In this document: in pieces, positions 1 to 6,306 of the stretch
Numbering within the stretch: the stretch's first letter is position 1
How the letters are laid out: the number at the start of each line of letters is the position of its first letter
Origin: an uncultured Clostridia bacterium
Lineage (GTDB): Bacteria; Bacillota; Clostridia; Lachnospirales; Lachnospiraceae
Length of the DNA: 7,831 bases
NCBI GenBank assembly: GCA_947304065.1
Contig: CAMZAI010000131.1
Location: 1-7,831 of the forward strand
Direction: 5' to 3'
Notes under the pieces: model-generated
The model's input: the letters and a program-made list of their open reading frames with translations, nothing else
Databases searched by the model: none
What the model was told of the DNA's origin: nothing
Made by a program: the position numbers and the translations under genes

Positions 1-30
1 GTATACATCAAATAATAAAAATAATTTCCG

Positions 31-59
31 ACGGGCAGGTTGCCAAGCGATCTGCCCGT
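31..59. repeat. Inverted repeat / possible terminator hairpin
   Basis: The arms ACGGGCAG (31-38) and CTGCCCGT (52-59) are perfectly complementary around a 13-base loop. On the plus strand no T-run follows. On the minus strand the stem is followed, after a few bases, by a T-rich stretch (the complement of 8-27). It may be the end signal of a gene lying left of the window, or a weak terminator for antisense transcription. Function is uncertain. Confidence 0.4.
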
Positions 60-62
60 TAC

Positions 63-81
63 TTGTGCGGAAAGTGCACAA
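63..81. repeat. Inverted repeat in the acyltransferase leader
   Basis: TTGTGC (63-68) and GCACAA (76-81) form a 6-bp perfect stem with a 7-base loop. It contains the GTG at 65 that would give the longest reading frame of the acyltransferase gene, which argues that this stretch is untranslated leader. It could be an operator or a leader hairpin; nothing else supports a role. Confidence 0.35.
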
Positions 82-92
82 AAAAGATACGC

Positions 93-98
93 AAAGGA
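93..98 (+). promoter_or_regulatory. Ribosome binding site that fixes the acyltransferase start at 107
   Basis: AAAGGA lies 8 bases before the ATG at 107. The GTG at 65, which would extend the protein by 14 residues, has no purine-rich site at the right distance and lies in an inverted repeat. The ATG at 107 is therefore preferred. Confidence 0.6.
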
Positions 99-106
99 TT
101 GCATAT

Positions 107-1300
107 ATGTCAAAGGACCGCATCACCGAAAGAAAACACCGCCGCCATGTGAGGCTTTTCGCCTTGCTGGCCGCCATAGTCAGACCTTTTTTCAAAAAGA
201 AGTTCAACTTCGTCTGCGACGATCTTTCGCAGATCGAAGGACCGTACCTTCTTCTCTGCAACCATACCACGAATTACGATCCCATCTTCGTCGGCCTCGC
301 CGCATCGAAACAGCTCTATTTCGTGGCCAGCGAACATATCACGAGGAAGCGCTTCCTGTTCGGGCTCCTGAACTTCATCTTCGCCCCGATCATTCATCAC
401 AAGGGCAAAGCAGGAGTCAATACCGTTGCAGAAATGCTGCGCTGCCTCAAGGCAGGCTACAATGTCGCGATATTCCCCGAGGGCAACCGTTCGTTCAACG
501 GACTCACGCTCCCCTTCCTTTCCACGATAGGAAAGCTCGCGCGCAAATCCGGTGCGAAGCTCATAACCTATAAGCTGGAAGGCGGATATCTGACGCAGCC
601 CCGCTGGAGCTTTTCGCTCCGCAAAGGAAAGCTCGCAGGCAAGCTCGTGCATGTATACGATGCGGATGAGCTGAAGGGAATGACCGACGACGAGGTGAAT
701 TCCGCGATCGAGCGCGACCTTTATGAGGATGCGTTTAAGACTCAGGAGAAGGAACATATCCCGTTCAAGGGAAAGAGACTCGGATACGGCCTTGAGACCA
801 CACTTTTCATGTGCCCCAAGTGCAGACGCATCGGACAGTTAAAGAGCAGCAACACCGGCATTTCCTGTGAATGCGGCTACAGCGCGGAGTATAACGAATA
901 CGGCGAGCTGACCTGCCCGGACGGCACAAAGACCACGATCGCGGCCTGGGACGCTTACCAGAGGGAAAGTCTTGAAAAAGAAATGATGACGGCGAACGCA
1001 TCGCATTCCGACCGCGTCATTTTCGAAGACGAGATCAGGCTGCTGCATATCGGCAACGAACACTCAGTCACCGAGTCAAAGAAGACCCGTCTCAAAGCCT
1101 TCTGCGACCATGTCGAGGTCGGAGACAGAAAGCTGCTGCCTTCGGATGTTTCGGGCGTAGCGGTGCATTCGCGCAATACGATCGTTACCTATGACGCCGC
1201 GACCGGTGCGCAGTATGAAATAAAGGGCACGAACGAACTGTTCAATGCCCTTAAGTATCTTTATCATTATGAGATCACGAAATCCCAAGCATCCTGCTGA
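107..1300 (+). CDS. Lysophospholipid acyltransferase (PlsC/1-acylglycerol-3-phosphate type) with zinc ribbon and beta-rich tail
   Basis: This protein is expected to transfer an acyl group to a lysophospholipid, such as 1-acylglycerol-3-phosphate, at the inner face of the membrane. Numbering from the ATG at 107 (397 residues), the catalytic NHTTNYD motif (NHx4D) is at 52-58 and the acceptor-binding FPEGNRS motif at 123-129. A hydrophobic stretch near 17-28 probably anchors the N-terminus. After the acyltransferase domain (to about 220) come CPKC at 236-239 and CEC at 254-256, which look like a four-cysteine zinc ribbon. The last roughly 90 residues are rich in predicted beta strands and end in a helix, somewhat like a PH or GRAM fold; that resemblance is inference. 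Ordinary PlsC proteins are about 200-250 residues, so the C-terminal third is an addition. A GTG start at 65 is possible but has no ribosome site. The 3' end overlaps the convergent TraX-family gene. The exact acyl acceptor cannot be told. Confidence 0.88.
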   Translation: MSKDRITERKHRRHVRLFALLAAIVRPFFKKKFNFVCDDLSQIEGPYLLLCNHTTNYDPIFVGLAASKQLYFVASEHITRKRFLFGLLNFIFAPIIHHKGKAGVNTVAEMLRCLKAGYNVAIFPEGNRSFNGLTLPFLSTIGKLARKSGAKLITYKLEGGYLTQPRWSFSLRKGKLAGKLVHVYDADELKGMTDDEVNSAIERDLYEDAFKTQEKEHIPFKGKRLGYGLETTLFMCPKCRRIGQLKSSNTGISCECGYSAEYNEYGELTCPDGTKTTIAAWDAYQRESLEKEMMTANASHSDRVIFEDEIRLLHIGNEHSVTESKKTRLKAFCDHVEVGDRKLLPSDVSGVAVHSRNTIVTYDAATGAQYEIKGTNELFNALKYLYHYEITKSQASC

Positions 1301-2156
1301 TGCCCCAGAGTATCATCAGATGTGCCGGATAGAAGAAATAAAAGAAATATTTCATCTTAAAGCCCCGTTTGCCGTTATACAGCGCGATCGGGACCGTACC
1401 CGCGAGAGCGGGGATCTCACCTAATATCAGAACACAGGACAGGGCGTGGGCCGCACAGGTTCCAAGCCTTGTCTTTTTAAATTGATACAGGAGAAATATC
1501 GTAAATATCCCCAGCATGTAATAATCGGTCATGAGGAACTGCGCGACCGCCGCAAAAGCCGCCAGCGTAAGTATTTTCATTACGATCCGGGCCGCCCGTA
1601 TACCTTCCGGTACAGAGCCGTCCCCGCTCCGTACCCCTGCTCCGAGCTTCGCTATCCGCTCCATACAGATCATCATCAGGAGTCCCAGCGCCAGCGTAAA
1701 GTAAACATTCTGATACGGCGCGTACCACGCCGACCTGAAGAAGCAGAGATCGAACGGGACCTCCGATATCACTCCGAAGATCACCAGTCTCGAAAAATAC
1801 TTCCAGACATTCTTTGTCCTCGAAAAACCCTCTACCAGCAGAAAACAGAAAATCGGGAAGGCTATCCTTCCGATGCCCCTCAGCACTTTGTCCAGCATAT
1901 ATAGCCGGTCGTAATCCATTCCGAAAAGCAGTTCGTCCGGATGCTGTACCGCAAAATTCTCGATTATTCCCGCGCCGACATGATCGATGAACATAGTGAT
2001 CACGGCGATAAGCTTTAAAGTACTTCCGCTCAGGCCGTGCTTTGCGACGAAGCTTTCAAAGCCTGTCTTTTCCTCCGCAGACTCAAGCGGGCTCTCCCCC
2101 TCTTTAGAATCGGCTTCCAGCCGATTCTGTTTCCTTTCGGGATAATTCTCTAGCAA
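1275..2156 (-). CDS. TraX-family integral membrane protein
   Basis: This 293-residue protein is mostly hydrophobic, with about eight likely membrane segments (near 46-66, 92-112, 121-140, 150-168, 190-211, 213-226, 232-258 and 266-290). Family signatures include TLKLIAVITMFIDHVGAG (46-63), FPIFCFLLVEGF (100-111), ISEVPFDL (130-137) and the end motif KMKYFFYFFYPAHLMIL (267-283). TraX of the F plasmid N-acetylates pilin. Chromosomal relatives in Firmicutes have no settled role, and acyl transfer to a surface molecule is the usual guess. A hydrophilic, acidic N-terminal extension of about 43 residues precedes the first membrane segment. The start is a TTG two bases after the stop of the ATPase gene, with AGGGGG six bases upstream; an in-frame stop lies at 2187-2189, no ATG or GTG lies between, and no in-frame ATG occurs before the first membrane segment. 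The gene is probably translationally coupled to the ATPase gene. Confidence 0.87.
   Translation of the reverse strand: MLENYPERKQNRLEADSKEGESPLESAEEKTGFESFVAKHGLSGSTLKLIAVITMFIDHVGAGIIENFAVQHPDELLFGMDYDRLYMLDKVLRGIGRIAFPIFCFLLVEGFSRTKNVWKYFSRLVIFGVISEVPFDLCFFRSAWYAPYQNVYFTLALGLLMMICMERIAKLGAGVRSGDGSVPEGIRAARIVMKILTLAAFAAVAQFLMTDYYMLGIFTIFLLYQFKKTRLGTCAAHALSCVLILGEIPALAGTVPIALYNGKRGFKMKYFFYFFYPAHLMILWGISRMLGIS
2106..2128 (-). repeat. Perfect 10-bp hairpin early in the TraX-family reading frame
   Basis: AGAATCGGCT (2106-2115) and AGCCGATTCT (2119-2128) are perfectly complementary around a three-base loop. It lies about codons 10-17 of the TraX-family gene, in the hydrophilic extension. No T-run follows in the minus-strand RNA, so it is not an intrinsic terminator. 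It could slow ribosomes, mark an RNA-processing site, or be chance. Confidence 0.7.
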
Positions 2157-2158
2157 GG

Positions 2159-4252
2159 TTAACCCCCTATATCGTCCAATTCGAAGTCAAGCGAAGTAAG
2201 CAGGCTGAGATCGGCGTCGGGCTCGGCCACAAGCCTTCTCGACTGGTTCAGGATCGCTTCCTCGATCTTGTTTCTGGCGAGACGTCCGTTGCCGGCGTCT
2301 GCCGCGCGAACCGCCTGAACGGCGTTAAAGTACGCAAGGAGCGCAGGTTCCGCGCCCTCGTCGATCGAATAGCCCTTTGACGCCGCATTGATCTTCGCGA
2401 TCGCAAGAAGCTCTTCTCCGGTATAATCCGGGAAATTGATAATGTTCGGGAAGCGGCTCTTAAGACCTGAGTTCGCGGTCAGGAACTGCTGCATTTCTTT
2501 TGAATATCCCGCAAGGATAACGATCAGATTGTCGCGGTTGTCCTCCATGCCCTTTACCAGCGTGTCGATCGCCTCAAGTCCGAAGGAATCGTCCTTGCCG
2601 CGGTACAGGCTGTACGCCTCGTCGATGAAGAGCACGCCGCCGATTGCGGAATTGATGACCTGGTTGGTGAGCGGCGCGGTATGTCCGACATAACGTCCGA
2701 CAAGGTCCGCACGTGAAACCTCGACGAGCTGTCCGCCGGTCAGGACTCCGATAGCCTTCAGGTATCTGCTTATGATGCGCGCGATCGTGGTCTTGCCCGT
2801 TCCGGGGCTGCCCGTAAAGATCATGTGCTTGCTGACCTCGGAGGCCTTTAAGCCCTCCTCGCGTCTGCGGATCTGCGCGCGGTAATATTCCTCGAGGCTG
2901 AAGATATACTCCTTGATGGTCTTCAGGCCTACTATCTTGTCCATTTCGGCCTTCACGGCCTCTATCTCGCCCGTATAGCTGTTCGGGAGCGTGCCGAGCA
3001 GATTGATCTGTCTGCCCGCTATATCCGCGTAAACAATGCCGCCTTTTACCGAAAGCACGGCCTGCGTATCCTTCTCAAGGTCCTCCTCGAGTCTGATCTG
3101 TGCAAGTCCTTTAAGGCAGTTCTCATAGAAATCAAGGATACCCGCAAGTCCTGCGTTCTTCTCGGACTTTGTGACCGCATATGCCACGAAATCCTCAGAG
3201 CAGGTCACCTTAAAGCCCAGCTGGCGGTCGGCTCTCTCAACAAGCTCCGCCTGCTCACGCTCGGAGATCCTATGCAGCGCGTCTGCGTCCAGCTTCGCGG
3301 TAGTGCAGACATCTCCCAGTGCGTTTATAAAAGGCGCGCCGAAGCAGTCCGCAAGCTTCTCGAGCTTCTTCGCGCTGATGAAAACAAGGTATTTGTCCTT
3401 CGCCGAAAGAGTTCCCACCGCGTCGTTCGCAAGTCCGTTGCTGACGCTGATCAGCTGGCCGTTCTGAAGGATGTATCTCGAAGCAAGCCTGCACTCACCG
3501 GTCATAACGAGCTCACTTAAGGTGTTCAGGTACGCGGTGTGGCAGCTGTCATAATTCTCTATCAGAATGATCTGCGACTTGCTCATGAGAGCCGAATACA
3601 GATCCTGGAGGAAAAGCTTCTCTTCGGTCGATGTCGGATACAGGGAAAGGTCCATAACGCGGATCTCGCCCGAACGGATGACCTTCCTCGCCGCAAGCTC
3701 CTTCGCCATGGTCTTTAAAGCAAGATGACGTCCGGTGTTCTCATCGCCGTTCACGTAAATGCTGTTCAGGGCCATCTTGTCCTTCGGAGGCATGACTGCG
3801 GGACGCTTGAACGCGATCAGCAGCTTCTTTAAGAACTCTTCCTGTCCGAAAACGGTCTGTCCGACGGTCTCGTCAACGCCCTTGAACGCCTGCGCGTCCA
3901 CCGCAACGGGAGTCTCCTCTGCGGGCACCGTGGCCTTTTCCGAAAGATCGGGCCCGAAATCGGCTTCAAGGTTCTTGCCGAGTTCGTCAAGCTCCTTCTG
4001 AATGTCAAAATGCGAATCGGGCATATTTATATCGATGCCGCGCTCCTCGCACATGCGCATGATATCCATATTTTCCCTGATGATCGAGCTCGTGTCGGGA
4101 AGTCTTCTTCCGGTGATCTCCTTCAGGTTGTCCAGCAGGCTTCCGCCGTTCTTTTTCTTAAGTTTTTCGGCTTCCTTTATCTCATCAAGTGTGTAATTGC
4201 TCTTTTTGCCTCCGAGTATATTGCTCAGAGCCTCGTCGATCTGATCTCTCAT
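2159..4252 (-). CDS. Double-AAA protein: degenerate Clp-like module plus active CbbX/SpoVK-like AAA+ ATPase
   Basis: This is a 697-residue ATPase. The second module (about 430-690) is CbbX/SpoVK-like: Walker A GSPGTGKTT at 481-489, pore-loop region GRYVGHTA at 519-526, Walker B LFIDEAY at 541-547, sensor 1 VILAGY at 578-583, a likely arginine finger at R600, and a sensor-2 motif GNGRLARN at 654-661. Such ATPases remodel protein partners as hexamers. The first module (about 130-390) has the layout of a Clp/ClpB AAA domain (VFGQEEFLKKLL at 134-145), but its Walker A is GDENTGRH (169-176, K to R) and its Walker B IILIEN (228-233, D-E replaced by E-N), so it probably does not hydrolyse ATP. The N-terminal 110 residues are charged and mostly helical. 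The ATG has GGAG five bases upstream. Its own promoter seems to overlap the end of the ANTAR gene, and the TraX-family gene follows directly, suggesting a shared transcript. The substrate is unknown; CbbX itself activates Rubisco, which is not evident here. Confidence 0.85.
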   Translation of the reverse strand: MRDQIDEALSNILGGKKSNYTLDEIKEAEKLKKKNGGSLLDNLKEITGRRLPDTSSIIRENMDIMRMCEERGIDINMPDSHFDIQKELDELGKNLEADFGPDLSEKATVPAEETPVAVDAQAFKGVDETVGQTVFGQEEFLKKLLIAFKRPAVMPPKDKMALNSIYVNGDENTGRHLALKTMAKELAARKVIRSGEIRVMDLSLYPTSTEEKLFLQDLYSALMSKSQIILIENYDSCHTAYLNTLSELVMTGECRLASRYILQNGQLISVSNGLANDAVGTLSAKDKYLVFISAKKLEKLADCFGAPFINALGDVCTTAKLDADALHRISEREQAELVERADRQLGFKVTCSEDFVAYAVTKSEKNAGLAGILDFYENCLKGLAQIRLEEDLEKDTQAVLSVKGGIVYADIAGRQINLLGTLPNSYTGEIEAVKAEMDKIVGLKTIKEYIFSLEEYYRAQIRRREEGLKASEVSKHMIFTGSPGTGKTTIARIISRYLKAIGVLTGGQLVEVSRADLVGRYVGHTAPLTNQVINSAIGGVLFIDEAYSLYRGKDDSFGLEAIDTLVKGMEDNRDNLIVILAGYSKEMQQFLTANSGLKSRFPNIINFPDYTGEELLAIAKINAASKGYSIDEGAEPALLAYFNAVQAVRAADAGNGRLARNKIEEAILNQSRRLVAEPDADLSLLTSLDFELDDIGG
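2163..2168 (-). promoter_or_regulatory. Ribosome binding site supporting the TTG start of the TraX-family gene
   Basis: AGGGGG on the minus strand lies six bases before the TTG at 2156 and is embedded in the last codons of the ATPase gene. It supports a TTG start and translational coupling. Confidence 0.5.
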
Positions 4253-4280
4253 TTCTGCTCCGTCCCGGGTTTCCCCGTAT

Positions 4281-4319
4281 AAAAAGTTTACGGGCAGGCG
4301 CTGCTGTGGCGCCCGCCCG
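4281..4319 (-). terminator. Intrinsic terminator of the glnA-ANTAR operon, also 5' hairpin of the ATPase mRNA
   Basis: Plus-strand arms 4291-4301 and 4309-4319 form an 11-bp GC-rich stem with a 7-base loop. The single imperfect position (A4296 opposite C4314) is a mismatch in plus-strand RNA but a G-U wobble in minus-strand RNA, and the minus-strand RNA then runs into UAAACUUUUU. Both points mark it as a minus-strand terminator. It lies 35 bases after the ANTAR stop codon and 38 bases before the ATPase start codon. Confidence 0.8.
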
Positions 4320-4328
4320 CTATATTAG

Positions 4329-4357
4329 ATTTTAAGTCCGCCAAACGTCCGCGTCAA
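4329..4357 (-). promoter_or_regulatory. Predicted sigma-A promoter for the AAA ATPase gene
   Basis: On the minus strand, -35 TTGACG (4352-4357) and -10 TAAAAT (4329-4334) are separated by 17 bases, each matching the consensus at five of six positions. The -35 box overlaps the stop codon of the ANTAR gene (4354-4356). The predicted start near 4321-4323 places the terminator hairpin at the very 5' end of the ATPase transcript. Confidence 0.6.
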
Positions 4358-4944
4358 GCCGAATCGTACTTCCGGATGATGTTCTCGGCGGCTTCTTTCT
4401 TGGAAAGTCTGAAATTCATCGCCATCTTCTCGATGTAATGATGCGCTTCATCCTCCTTCATGCCCTCATTCTCGATAAGATACCATTTTGCACGGTTCAT
4501 CGTTCGGATCTCGTTGATCTTCTCTTCGACCGACGCCTGCTTCTGCTCCATCTGTCTGAGCCTCTCGCGCGCCGAGCACATCATGCGCAGCGTCTGGGAC
4601 ACCATCATGCCCGAGGTAGGCTTCGCGATGACCATTACGCCCGATTCCATGACCTTCGCGTAAATGTCGTCATACATCTCGTTCTTTACAAAAAGGAGCA
4701 CTCCGCTGCTGCCCTCGGCGCAAATGTCCGAAGCCAGCCTGCTGCCGAACTCGTCACGCAGCGGTGCATTGATCAGGACCAGATCGTATTTCACGTCGAT
4801 CATGAGTCTGCGCGCTTCCCCTGCGGTCTCGGCACATCTTACGGGCCAGTATGTCGTAGGCGGGAGCAATGCCATGGTCGATTTATTGAACTGCTCCGAA
4901 GGTGATACGATGAGCACGCTGTACGTGCTGTCCCTGAAAACCAT
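4354..4944 (-). CDS. ANTAR-domain antitermination regulator with pseudo-receiver (NitR-like)
   Basis: This 196-residue protein has a receiver-like N-terminal domain (about 8-120), a short coiled coil (about 122-147) and a C-terminal ANTAR RNA-binding domain (about 138-193, with RAKWYLIENEGMKEDEAHHY at 151-170 matching the family pattern). ANTAR proteins bind paired hexaloop hairpins in nascent RNA and prevent transcription termination. The receiver has lost its phosphorylation chemistry: the acidic pair is replaced (VSPSE at 13-17) and the acceptor Asp position reads Asn (LVLINAP, N59). Lys108 of AKP remains. It is thus a pseudo-receiver, as in AmiR, and is likely controlled by a ligand or partner protein. 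Its gene starts 39 bases after glnA with AAAGGGGG seven bases before the ATG, so it is probably cotranscribed. In solventogenic Clostridium, nitR occupies the same place after glnA. A role in nitrogen control is inferred from this context. Confidence 0.87.
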   Translation of the reverse strand: MVFRDSTYSVLIVSPSEQFNKSTMALLPPTTYWPVRCAETAGEARRLMIDVKYDLVLINAPLRDEFGSRLASDICAEGSSGVLLFVKNEMYDDIYAKVMESGVMVIAKPTSGMMVSQTLRMMCSARERLRQMEQKQASVEEKINEIRTMNRAKWYLIENEGMKEDEAHHYIEKMAMNFRLSKKEAAENIIRKYDSA

Positions 4945-4983
4945 GCAGATGCCCCCTTTCCCGTGTATTTTTGAAGTTTTCGG

Positions 4984-6189
4984 TTATCTCTCGCAGTATG
5001 CCCTGATGATCGATTCCGGGAGATACTTCTTTAAGAAGCTGCTCTTCTTTGCGGCCGCGATCGCCTCCTTGAGGTTTGCGGGCAAAGGCTTGTACTTTGC
5101 GGTCAGCTCGGGTCCCGCCGTGAAGAGATTGATGTCAGCGCTCTCGGGCAGCTCCATCTTCTTCGAAATGCCCTCAAGCCCCGCATAGATCAAAAGCGTA
5201 AACGCAAGATAAGGGTTCGCGGTGGGATCGGGCGAGCGAAGCTCCATATAGGGGTTCTGCCTTGCGGCCGGCACCCTGATCAGCTGCGAACGGTTCTCGG
5301 ACGACCAGGAAATGTACTTCGGCGCCTTGTTGCTGCCGATCCTCTGATACGAATTCTCGATCGGATTGAGGAAAAGCGTGATATCGCAGATCCTGTTCAT
5401 GATCCCGGCTATCATATGATCCAGAAGGTTCTTCTTGTTGTTATTGATCGAAATATTGATATGGAAGCCGCTTCCGGGGCTGTCCGAAAGAGGTCTCGGA
5501 GAGAAATCTGCGCAAAGACCGTTCATCGCAGCGATCGAGCGGACAACCGATTTAAACGTGATCGCGTTGTCTGCCGCAGTGAGCGGATCGGAATAGTGGA
5601 AATCGATCTCGTTCTGGCCGGGGCCTTCCTCATGGTGCGAAGTCTGGGGCTTCATCCCCATCTGCATAAGCGTCCTGCAGATCATGCGGCGCACGTTCTC
5701 GCCCTTGTCCGCGGGAGCCACGTCCATATAGCCCGCATTGTCATAAGGCTCAAAGGTCGGACGTCCGTCCGAATCCGTCTTGAACATGTAGAATTCGAGC
5801 TCGGAACCGAAATTGAACTCAACGCCTGCCTTCTTCGCGTCCTCGACCGCCTTCTCGAGAAGGGATCTCGAATCGCTCTCGAGCACTCTTCCGTCCGGAT
5901 ATTTAACGGTGCAGAACATGCGGACAACGCCGCCGTCCTCCGATCTCCAGGGAAGCGATGTAAGCGTCGACGGATCGGGATAAAGGAAAAGATCCGAGCG
6001 CACGTCTCCTCCGAAGCCCGCGATCGCGGAAGCATCTATGGCGATACCGTACTCAAAGGCTCTCTCGAGCTCAGAGGGCAGGATCGCAATGTTCTTCAGC
6101 TTGCCGAAAACATCGCAGAAAGCAAGTCTGATGAACCAGACATTCTCCTGTTTAACATACTGCAGAACTTCATCCTTTGTGTATTTCAC
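4984..6189 (-). CDS. glnA: Short type I glutamine synthetase-like enzyme
   Basis: The family makes glutamine from glutamate, ammonium and ATP in the cytoplasm. The metal and substrate residues are present: GSELEF (E130, E132), HHEEGPGQNE (E187, E194), GSGFH (H243), NSYQR (R283), NRSQLIRVP (R300, R305) and ELRSPD (E316, R318). The ammonium-site Asp appears as D52. Unusually, it has 401 residues, about 40 fewer than ordinary clostridial or Bacillus GlnA. About 13 residues are missing after H243, the loop normally reading VPGYEAP is GSNKAP so that the flap Glu is Lys289, and the protein stops at AYCER without the last 20 or so residues that form the tail linking the two hexamer rings. The GTG start has AGGAGG seven bases upstream. 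The ANTAR gene follows in the operon, and gdhA is divergent. A glutamine synthetase-like ligase using another amine is possible. Confidence 0.85.
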   Translation of the reverse strand: MKYTKDEVLQYVKQENVWFIRLAFCDVFGKLKNIAILPSELERAFEYGIAIDASAIAGFGGDVRSDLFLYPDPSTLTSLPWRSEDGGVVRMFCTVKYPDGRVLESDSRSLLEKAVEDAKKAGVEFNFGSELEFYMFKTDSDGRPTFEPYDNAGYMDVAPADKGENVRRMICRTLMQMGMKPQTSHHEEGPGQNEIDFHYSDPLTAADNAITFKSVVRSIAAMNGLCADFSPRPLSDSPGSGFHINISINNNKKNLLDHMIAGIMNRICDITLFLNPIENSYQRIGSNKAPKYISWSSENRSQLIRVPAARQNPYMELRSPDPTANPYLAFTLLIYAGLEGISKKMELPESADINLFTAGPELTAKYKPLPANLKEAIAAAKKSSFLKKYLPESIIRAYCER

Positions 6190-6196
6190 GATATTA

Positions 6197-6202
6197 CCTC
6201 CT
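6197..6202 (-). promoter_or_regulatory. Ribosome binding site fixing the GTG start of glnA
   Basis: AGGAGG on the minus strand is seven bases before the GTG at 6189. The following protein sequence, MKYTKDEV, matches the usual start of type I glutamine synthetases, so GTG is accepted as the start. Confidence 0.75.
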
Positions 6203-6233
6203 CTTCACAACCCGCTATACCCACTCTTGTTCT

Positions 6234-6258
6234 TCCGACAGAAATCGTTTTCGCCGGA
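6234..6258 (-). promoter_or_regulatory. glnA leader hairpin with hexaloop AACGAU (candidate ANTAR-binding site)
   Basis: In minus-strand RNA, UCCGGCGAA (6258-6250) pairs with UUC-U-GUCGGA (6243-6234) through nine pairs, including one G-U wobble and one bulged U. The six-base loop is AACGAU (6249-6244). A at loop position 1 and G at position 4 match the ANTAR target pattern. The hairpin starts five or six bases after the predicted transcription start. No terminator follows it before the start codon, and no second hexaloop hairpin was found. Confidence 0.5.
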
Positions 6259-6270
6259 CTCATTAGATTT

Positions 6271-6300
6271 TTTATAGCAGATACTCCCCCCGCATGTCAA
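6271..6300 (-). promoter_or_regulatory. Predicted sigma-A promoter of glnA
   Basis: On the minus strand there is a perfect -35 TTGACA (6295-6300), an 18-base spacer and -10 TATAAA (6271-6276). The predicted start is about 6263-6264, giving a leader of roughly 75 bases. The -35 box sits in a small palindrome, GCAT-N4-ATGC. Confidence 0.75.
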
Positions 6301-6306
6301 TGCTCC

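Noticed and set aside
65..106. GTG start at 65 extending the acyltransferase by 14 residues
   Set aside because: It has no ribosome site and lies in an inverted repeat, whereas ATG at 107 has AAAGGA eight bases upstream.
110..757. Minus-strand open frame (215 codons) opposite the acyltransferase
   Set aside because: No recognisable motif, and it lies fully within the catalytic domain coding region of the acyltransferase.
1446..1904. Plus-strand open frame opposite the TraX-family gene
   Set aside because: It is antisense to a protein with clear membrane segments and TraX signatures, and is very rich in Arg, His and Tyr, typical of a shadow frame.
4291..4319. Terminator hairpin loop as a third ANTAR hexaloop (ACAGCA)
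   Set aside because: The loop is seven bases (CACAGCA). It fits the pattern only if a C is bulged out, and it does not match the AAYGAY form of the other two.
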